Assembly: GCA_949752795.1 (NCBI GenBank)
Contig: OX457064.1
Span: 38,312,368 to 38,376,367 of the forward strand
Direction of reading: 5' to 3'
Length of the DNA stretch: 64,000 bases
Source: Hyperoodon ampullatus
Lineage: Eukaryota; Chordata; Mammalia; Artiodactyla; Ziphiidae
Under the pieces are notes generated by a model, which saw only the letters and a program-made list of their open reading frames with translations, made no database searches and had not been told where the DNA came from. A program made the position numbers and the translations under genes. Below are positions 56,455-64,000 of the stretch, in pieces; position 1 is the stretch's first letter, and each line of letters begins with the position of its first letter.

Positions 56455-58572
56455 TTACTCCTTGTTCCTCTTCTCTCACTCCCAGAGTCCTGATGCCAAA
56501 GGACTCATTCAGCAGAGACGTCTTTGGTTCAAGGCAGCAGATGGCCTATGTAAGAATCAGAGGCCTCTTTCTACAACCAGAGTGGTGTAAGAGAGACCCA
56601 GACTAGCTGGGCAGGGGGACGGTGAGGGGGAACCTCTGGAATCTGTAGATCTTGGAGAAGGATGGGGAAGCAATGAGAGTCAGAAGGGACTTGGAAAAAT
56701 TTGCTTTGAGATGCAGATATATCAGGTCCCAAGCTTACAAAGTAGCTGAAAAGTATGAATAGCTATTTCATTTGAAGAGGCTTCCGGTTCAGTTCCACAG
56801 ACATTCATGCACAGGCAGTGGGGATATGACACTGAATGAAGCTGGACACAGTCTTTGGTCTTATACAGCTTTGCCTCAAAATAAGCTCAATTTATGGGGG
56901 AAAAAAAGGGGATTTTAGAATGTATACTAATATATTACATTCTTTCACCCCGTGCCGGTCATGGCTGAATAACTTGAGTCTTGCTAGAAGCAAAGCCTTC
57001 AGACTTTGTTAGATTCAATACTGTGTTTCTTCATATCCTTAAATATGAAAATGAAACTGAAATCTGGACATCACAGTTATGGGATGCTAGTTCTTAAAGT
57101 AGAAGCAAAGGACTATGCGATGAGGTTTTCTTATAGCCCAGGGCATTTTCTCAGAAGACTTGTGCAGTTTGTCTTATAACTTTTTTTCATTCTTTTTGGA
57201 AATCCCAAGATTGCAATGTTATTAAGTTCAGGCATTTCTTAGTTTAAATTTATCTCCAATCACATGTTAAAGAATGGTCCCAATTATTACTCTGAACAAA
57301 ACAGGGGAAAGAGAATTTGTCTAACCGTCTCAAATACATGATACCAATTTGAATTTTCCTTAATGAATGATGAAAACTATCTAGGTACATGAATCTTTTG
57401 ACCGACCCGCAGCTGAAGATTGGACTTTGAGCTAATACATAGGTTAATTGCATCTAATGTTAATCTGCCTTAGCGGGGGCAATTAAGTCAAATTATAACT
57501 TGTCCATGTTATAGTACATTTTGACTTTCTGATTCATCTGTGAACTCCTACAATTCCTCCTTCATTCAAGTGTCTGCTCTTCCATGGGAGAGAATGATAG
57601 GAGACCCCATCCCAACAGTCTGCTCTATTGTAGCTTAGGTTACTTCTACAGGGAAACATTCGTATTCATCTTAATTTAAGCATCATCTTAATTAAGCATC
57701 ACTGAAGGGACAGGTCAGTGGCTTGCTGGAAGATTCATTCTCATGGTCTTTCCATTCTCTGCCTTGGCCACACCCTCAACTGGAATTTAAGCCTGAGGTT
57801 AGAAGGAGAATGCTTTTAACCAACCCTTGAAGATGTCTGACCTAAATTTATAGCAGTTGTTCTTTAAATATGAAGAATAATCAAGCTCAATAAATACTTT
57901 GATATTTTTGAAAGAAAATGACAATTTTTAGCATGAGAAACTCTTTGAAGTACAAGCACGTCCAAGAAGAATGTCATATATTTCATCCTTTTCTTTCTAG
58001 ATGGATGTTTAAAAGCTGAATAACAGTGTTAGAATGTTAATTTGTGTTTTGGGTTCAGTTTCATAGCTCAGCATCTGGTATTATGGGCTCACCTGTGGTC
58101 TGTTTTATTTTATTATTTTTTAACAATGCAATTCCCAGTTTGAAAGATCATTTAAGACATTGACTCTGGATGCTGTTAAGTTCTCTTCTCCCTGGGCAGT
58201 GCTGTTAATATCAGATATTTGTCCTTTTTATCTTCCAGTGCCAGAAACTCCCAGCAGATGTCATCGTAAGGCAGATATGTTTAGCAAGGCTTTTCTAGAA
58301 TAGCAAATAGAATTATTGCATGTATTAGGGATGTGTGTATTGGGTACTGGATTTAATTCATTCTGGTCTCAGGTCTCACCAGGGTGGGTTGTTATAAAGA
58401 TGTAAAGAGACTCCTGGGATTCTTGCCTGCCTGCCTTTCTGTAATGTGGGAGAATTGTTTTCCTTCAATATAAATTAGAGAACAAAGAACAGCCTTGCAG
58501 TCAAGCATTTCCTGGGCTCTTCAGCTCAGCACAAGGCAGGGCTGTGCTCTCCGTGGTGCAGAAGGGCAGTGG
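56455..58572. other. No gene recognised
   Basis: Largest stretch without a named repeat in the right part of the window. Frames are short. Short poly-T/A runs only. Confidence 0.45.
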
Positions 58573-58574
58573 GG

Positions 58575-58685
58575 GAGGAAACAGTTGCTGAGATACAGAT
58601 AGTAAGCGAGGGAGTTGGGATTTAAAACGAAGCAGGCTTACTGACTCTAGACTCCATGCCCTTAGTACCAAAGGGAAAATACAAA
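58575..58685 (-). repeat. MIR fragment, antisense
   Basis: 'gagatacagatagtaagcga', 'gggagttgggatttaaaacg' and 'ctctagactccatgccctta' follow antisense MIR. Confidence 0.65.
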
Positions 58686-59404
58686 TGGGCATAAAAACTT
58701 ATGTCCTTACCATACCCAACAGAGCCCATGGCTGTTTTTTATCTTAAAAAGAAAGGAAGAGAGTTATATTGGAACTGCCCAACATTTCATGGCTATGAAA
58801 TTCAGTTAGAAAATACAGTTTTTCCCAGGGAAGACCAGGGCACATAGACTTATTTGCTATAAATGTAAATGAAAGTCAATCTAAATTCTAATTAGTTTCC
58901 ACCTACACAGATAATGATAAATGTTTTCCAGCTTTATTGAGGTATAGTTGACAAAACTGAATATGTTTAAGGTGTACAACATGAAGATTTGATAAATGCA
59001 TACATGGTGAAATGATTACACAATTAAGTTAATTAACATTCATCACATTACTTTTTTTTTTTGGTTTATGGTGAGAATGCTTAATTTACTCTCTTAGCAA
59101 AGTCAGGTATACAACAGAGTATTATTAACTGTAGTCACCATGCTATGCATTATATCTCCAGAACTTATTCATCTTCTAACTGAAAGTTTGTAACCTTTGA
59201 TCAACCTCTCCCCATTCCTCCCACCTGCTAGTCCCTGGCAGTCATTCTACTTTTTTGTTTCTCTATGATTTTTTTTTTTTTAGATTCCACATACAAGTGA
59301 TACTCTACAGTATGTCTTTCTTTGGTTTATTTCACTTAGCTTGTAATGCATGTTGCCGAAAATAGTAACATTTCCTTCTTTTTCTGTGGCTGAATAATAT
59401 TCCA

Positions 59405-59468
59405 TTATATGTGTGTATATAAATGTATATATGTATATATATATATATATATATACATACATACATAG
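59405..59468 (+). repeat. TA/TATG microsatellite within the L1
   Basis: A run of TA units bordered by 'tatgtgtgtatataaatgta' and 'catacatacata'. Confidence 0.9.
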
Positions 59469-59814
59469 CACACCCTCTTTATTCATTTGTTGATGGTTAC
59501 TTACATCGTTTCCATGTCTTGGCTATTGTAAATAATACTGCAGTGAACATAAGGAGTGCAGATATCTCTTTAAGATACTATTTCATTTCCTTTGGATGTA
59601 ATACAGAAGTGGATTGCTGGATCAGATGGTAGTTCTGTTTTAATATTTTGAAAAACTTCCATACTGTTTTCCACAGTGGCTGCACCAATTTACATTCCCA
59701 CCAACAGTATACAAGGGTTCCCTTTTCTCCACATCCTAGTCAGCATTTGTTATCCATTGTCTTTTTGGTGATAGCCATCACAACAGGTGTGAGGTGACAT
59801 CTCATTGTGGTTTT

Positions 59815-60026
59815 TTTTTTTTTTTTTTTTTTTTTCGGTACGCGGGCTTCTCACTGCTGTGGCCTCTCCCGTTGCGGAGCACAGGCTCTGGACGCGCAGG
59901 CTCAGCGGCCATGGCTCACGGGCCCAGCCGCTCCGCTGCATGTGGGATCTTCCCAGACCGGGGCACGAACCCGCGTCCCCTGCATCGGCAGGCGGACTCG
60001 CAACCACTGCGCCACCAGGGAAGCCC
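59815..60026 (-). mobile_element. CHR-type SINE inside the L1, antisense
   Basis: Long T run then 'cggtacgcgggcttctcact', body and head ending 'gcgccaccagggaagccc'. Perfect 14-bp duplication 'ctcattgtggtttt' (59801-59814 and 60027-60040). Same orientation as the host L1. Confidence 0.97.
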
Positions 60027-61045
60027 CTCATTGTGGTTTTGATTTGCATTTTCCTGATGATTAGTGATGTTCAGCACCTTTTCATGTACCTGTTGAACAT
60101 TTGTATGTCTTTGGGAAATGTCTATTCGAATCCTTTGCCCCTTTTTAAATCAGGTTATTTGGTTTTTTGCTATTGAGTTATATAAGTTCCTTGTATATTT
60201 TGGATATTAACCCCTTATCAGATAAATGGTTTGCAAATATATTTTTGCCTTCTATAGGTTGCTTGTTCTAAGAATTTATCCACTTCTTCTAGGTTGTCCA
60301 ATTTATTGGCTAATAATTGTTCATAGTTGTCTCTTATTGTCTTTTGTGTTTCTGTGTTATCAGATTTAACATCTCATCTTTTATTATTTGAGTTTTCTCT
60401 TTTTTAGTCTAGCTAATGGTTTGTGAATTTTGTTTATCTTTTCACAAAGCAATTTTTAGTTTCTTTGATCTTTTATATTGTTTTTCTGGTCTCCATTTCA
60501 CTTATTTCTGCTCTGATCTTTTTTATTTCCTTCCTTTTGCTAACTTTGAGCTTAGTTTGTTCCTCTATTTCTAGTTCCTTGAGGTGTCAAGTTAGATTGT
60601 TTATTTGGATCTTTCTTTTTTCTTAATATAAGTGTTTCTTGCTGTAGCTTTCTCTCTTAGAAATGCTTTTGCTGCATCCTGTAAATTTTGGTATATTGTG
60701 TTTCCATTTTCATTGTTTCAAGATATTTTTTATTTCTCTTTTGACTCAGTTGTTTAGGAGTGTGTTTAATTTCCATGCATTTGTGAACTTTCCAGCTTTC
60801 CTCCTGTTATTGATTTCTAGTTTCATACCATTGTGGTCAGAAAAGATACTTGATATGATTTCAGTCTTCACTTTGTTAAGACTTGTTTTGTGACCTAACA
60901 TATGATCTATCCTGGAGTGCTTGAGAAGAATGTATATTCTGGTGCTGTTGGATGAAATGTTCTGTATGTATCTGGTCTTCTGATTTGAAATAAACAGACT
61001 GATTGATGGAGTTTTCTGGACTGGGGCAGAGGGGTCCACTTTTTT

Positions 61046-62125
61046 AGACTATATCTTATTGTACTTAATTTAATCTAGCTTCCCAAATAATTGCAAATAT
61101 TAAAAATAGGTACACGCTATGCATAATTCTGCCCTATATCTTAGCAAAATTATGACATTAAGGATGGTAGTGATGACAAAAGAATCTTTTCATTAGTTTG
61201 CTTCCATCATGTTTGATTCCAGAGTTGTTCACATTTAGAACAATCCTAAGGTTGGAACAAATTGTATTTCAAAGGGATAAAACTCCTTTTGAGGTTTTGA
61301 GGTGATTAAAGTGGTGATGGCAATGTAAATGGTGAAAAGAAGACTGAAGGAGAAAGGGAAAGGGAAGGAAAGCAGACGGCTTACTTAGAAGGTGAAAGAG
61401 CACTTCTTAGAATCTAGTTTACTGAACTTTGTTTTCTTTTGGGCTCTCCTGGAAAGACATTTACTTATTTGCATTACTAGTTAAATTAAATAGAATAATG
61501 AATACTGATCATTTAAAGTTAGATCTATACAAACCCTTCCTAGGCATTTTAAATTAAAACTTTTTTCCCTCAAAGCATTTGGTCTTGTAAAGGAAAATGG
61601 CCTAATCAGCTTGAGAATAATAGTTTGAAGAATATTTATCAGAGTAAGTGTATCCTGTGGTAAACAGAGCAAGTGGAAAACCAAATTCCAATCGCCATTC
61701 ATTCTCCATCAGAGAAATTTAATTACAGTGGGTATATGTAATTTATATTTCAAAGAAGGCAACATATTTTGAAAGGATAAGGATAATTACTCCCATGTAA
61801 CTTAGAGACTTTCTCCATTGCTGAATTTAAGCATCTGGGGAGAATTCCCTGAGCAACTTTAGGCACATCTGGAAATGGGGTTGATCTTTGAGCTTTACGG
61901 CCACATGCCAAGATTCTGACTACTGCCTTTTTCTGTCAGTGGGATATTGTTTTGGGGGGAGGTTTTACATAACCTTGGTAGAGAGCTCCTCATTTTCTGC
62001 TTCTGGGTGAGTTGTTGGAGCTGAATTGTTGGTGTTCCTGGACTTTGTTCCTACCTCAAAACATAATGATCCCAGACAGCCTGGGGTGGGGAAAAAGTGT
62101 GCTAGCTTCTAAAAATGTTATTTTG
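61046..62125. other. No gene recognised
   Basis: No repeat I can name; frames are short. Confidence 0.45.
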
Positions 62126-62129
62126 TGAG

Positions 62130-62240
62130 TCAGGCAGCTTGAGGTGCTGGAAAGGGCGCTGAGCTGGGTGTTACAAGATTTTGGTGCTCATCCTAGTTTG
62201 GCCCCTATTGGATGATTTTTGGCTCTAATGCTTTGGTTTG
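62130..62240 (+). repeat. MIR-like fragment, sense
   Basis: 'gaggtgctggaaagggcgct' and 'gagctgggtgttacaagatt' followed by 'tggtgctcatcctagtttgg' resemble the 5' half of MIR/MIRc. Confidence 0.5.
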
Positions 62241-63022
62241 AGGCCTCTTTCTTCAAGGCTTAGGAATGTGGACAGAATTTTAAAATTCTGTAGAGAAAAA
62301 TTAAACCTTAGTTGCATTTTTCTTTCTCAGGAATTCTTTCCAGCTTTTTTGGGGAGGGGGAAAAGTCAAACTGAATGACATCTAAAATCCAGTTTATGTG
62401 TTACATTTTAGATACTCTGATTCTAATATGTATACTCACAATCCACTTTGTTGATGAAGAAAGTGGGGCAAAGACAGACTAAATTTCTAGATCACAGTCG
62501 TGACTTGAGGTGATAACAGAGACCCAAGTAGTTTAAGTTATGGTTCTGTTATTTTTTAATCTCTGCCTAAGAGATTGCCTATTTAGATAGGATAGAGATT
62601 TTGCCATGTGATTTTAATGTGGTAGAAAAGATAGGCCTCCAATAATGAAGTATAGGCTTCAGACCCAAGGCTGTGGCTGCCCAGGCTGCTCTGCCTCCCA
62701 AGGAAGCCTTACATAGATTTTTCGGTTTAACCTAAAATACTGTGGTTTCAAGAAAGGAACAAACAGTAGATTCTCAGGGAAAAAATGAAATGAAGGTCAA
62801 GATGAATCCACATATTTGTTTTCTTTTTTCTTTTTTTTTTACCTTCAGGGTTGTAAGCACTTTGTTACTACCTCTCACAAATACAAATTCTACTCCATTC
62901 AGCTAAAAAGGGAAACAAGTTCTCCTCCTGCAGCGGCAGACACACTAGCTGTGATAACCTCTAATGCTCATGCACACTGGTAGGTACTGGCTCACCCGGC
63001 CCCCAACCCATCTCCTTTCCTT
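62241..63022. other. No gene recognised
   Basis: At 62450-62515 'ttgttgatgaagaaagtggg' is faintly MIR-like. A T run is at 62831-62840. Confidence 0.45.
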
Positions 63023-63024
63023 CT

Positions 63025-63120
63025 CACAGGGTCCCATGAGGCAGGTCTGATTATTATCTACATTTTACAAATGAGAAAACTGAAGCTCTGACAGATTAAC
63101 TAATTTATTCAAAATCTTCT
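63025..63120 (-). repeat. MIR core fragment, antisense
   Basis: 'catgaggcaggtctgattat', 'tatctacattttacaaatga' and 'gaaaactgaagctctgacag' match the antisense core. Confidence 0.75.
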
Positions 63121-63660
63121 AAAACCATTCATCTTTTTGAAGTTTTTAATCTACATTTTACCAAACACTCTTTTGAATTCTATTTCTCTTGCCTACTATT
63201 TTCCCGCCTCTGTTCTTGCTACTGTTGTTGAATATTTGCCATTGACTGGCTCCAGCTAGGAAGCAAGATCAGGTACTTTCATTTCCTGGTTTTCATAGAG
63301 CTTTATGCAGATGAAGACAGTTTAGAGATAGTATATCCCCCATAATTCTTCAAAATAAATAATTTAATATGACCTAGTGCATAAATTTAAGTATCAGGAG
63401 AGTCATTTTGTCATATGGACTAGATTTTTATGGAGTTTACGCTACACTAAGGAACATCCTATATAGGAAACTCTACATTTACTCAAAAAATAAATGAAGT
63501 GGTTATTAATTATTCACTTTACAAAAACATCTTTTGCTTAAGATTAATAATAGGCCCTTTAAAATGTGATATTCTTCTAACACATTAGGTTCTAGGTGAA
63601 TGGGTTTAGAATCTCAGAGTTACGGTAGAAAAAAAAATGCCTGTTTTTTTGTTTTTACCA
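63121..63660. other. No gene recognised
   Basis: AT-rich; no element assigned. Confidence 0.45.
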
Positions 63661-63664
63661 AAAG

Positions 63665-63797
63665 GGTTGATGGCTGTCAGTAATGGGGTAGGTGTGTGTG
63701 TGTGTGTGTGTGGGAACTGTGGATAAATAGGAACTCTAGTTTCTACTCAATTTTGCTGTGAACCAAAACTGCTCTTAAAAAATAAAGTTTATTAATA
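63665..63797 (+). mobile_element. L1 3' end, sense
   Basis: 'gttgatggctgtcagtaatg', a GT microsatellite, then 'ggaactctagtttctactca', 'attttgctgtgaaccaaaac' and 'tgctcttaaaaaataaagtt' form an L1M 3' UTR end with an A-rich tail. Confidence 0.75.
63692..63713 (+). repeat. (GT)n microsatellite
   Basis: About ten GT units in an otherwise typical L1 3' UTR, likely expanded after insertion. Confidence 0.95.
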
Positions 63798-63819
63798 AAA
63801 AGATAAGGGGGTTAGTTAG

Positions 63820-63950
63820 AATTTCAACTCTGTGACTCACTATTTGTGTAATATTGAATAAGTTGTCTCTCTGAGTCTTAGGTTTTTATTCCATAAAAAG
63901 AAAATAATAATAGATCCCATACCAATATTGAGAAGATTAGCTGAACATAA
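63820..63950 (+). repeat. MIR, sense
   Basis: 'caactctgtgactcactatt', 'tgtctctctgagtcttaggt', 'aaaataataatagatcccat' and 'gagaagattagctgaacata' follow the MIR order. Confidence 0.7.
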
Positions 63951-64000
63951 CTACTTATCTCTTTCTCTTGGCTCTTTTTGAGTACTAAAAAGAAAATGCT

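Larger units (their letters stand above)
58925..61045 (-). mobile_element. L1, antisense, with internal deletion and a nested SINE
   Basis: From the 3' end: 'agctttattgaggtatagtt', 'cattaactgtagtcaccatg'-like text, 'aataatattccattatatgt', 'ccatactgttttccacagtg', 'caccaacagtatacaagggt', 'gatttgcattttcctgatga'. At about 60262 it jumps to sequence from well upstream in ORF2 ('atttctgctctgatcttttt', 'aaatgcttttgctgcatcct', 'ataccattgtggtcagaaaa'), so roughly the RT and C-terminal half of ORF2 is missing. The latter part is the antisense of what is seen at 23115-23560. Confidence 0.88.

Noticed and set aside
1..64000. A new multi-gene biological system
   Set aside because: I looked for gene clusters, shared promoters, arrays and phage- or plasmid-like modules on both strands and found only mammalian repeats and unassigned non-coding DNA.

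Overview
This window looks like mammalian nuclear DNA, most probably from a cetacean (whale or dolphin). The main evidence is a set of tRNA-derived SINEs of the cetartiodactyl CHR type. Read in sense, they have a tRNA-like head starting 'gggcttccctggtggcgcag', a body ending near 'gtacgcgggcc', and an A-rich tail, and most have clean target-site duplications. There are also 5'-truncated L1 tails of the artiodactyl/cetacean kind ('cagcagaaactaacacaaca'). Background repeats are those shared by placental mammals: L2, MIR, MER5/MER20-like hAT elements and MLT1/MST LTRs. Species cannot be fixed by eye.

I recognise no protein-coding gene, exon, RNA gene, CpG-island promoter or microbial-type system. 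Every open reading frame that resembles a known protein belongs to L1 ORF2. The recurrent Arg/Cys/Pro-rich frames of 60-150 codons are antisense or sense translations of the CHR SINEs and are not genes. The window is therefore either intergenic or lies inside a large intron; the sequence alone does not say which.

Layout. 1-5.7 kb: sparse sequence with a 36-bp minisatellite, an AT microsatellite and the first SINE. 5.9-12.6 kb: L2, decayed L1, then a 2.5-kb antisense L1 broken by two SINEs, one of them a long form with an internal 61-bp tandem array. 14-20 kb: SINEs, a sense L2 split by an MST-type LTR, and L1 3' ends. 23.1-25.5 kb: a sense L1 ORF2 fragment with reverse-transcriptase motifs. 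25.8-26.3 kb: a young antisense L1 tail. 27-41 kb: old L2/MIR/MER debris, an MLT1 LTR and a perfect 17-bp-arm hairpin. 42-46 kb: a SINE, a GC-rich patch, and two long GT tracts, the first fused to a 71-nt homopurine run. 46.5-52.6 kb: a four-layer nest of L2, L1, SINE and LTR insertions. 54-64 kb: MER5, L2 and MIR fragments, one plus-strand SINE, and a 2.1-kb antisense L1 carrying a SINE.

The repeats record an order of insertion: L2/MIR first, then MLT1/MST and L1M, then younger L1 and CHR SINEs. All SINE duplications start with A-rich sequence when read in sense, as expected for L1-endonuclease-driven insertion. Family names and boundaries were assigned by recalled similarity, not by a repeat search.
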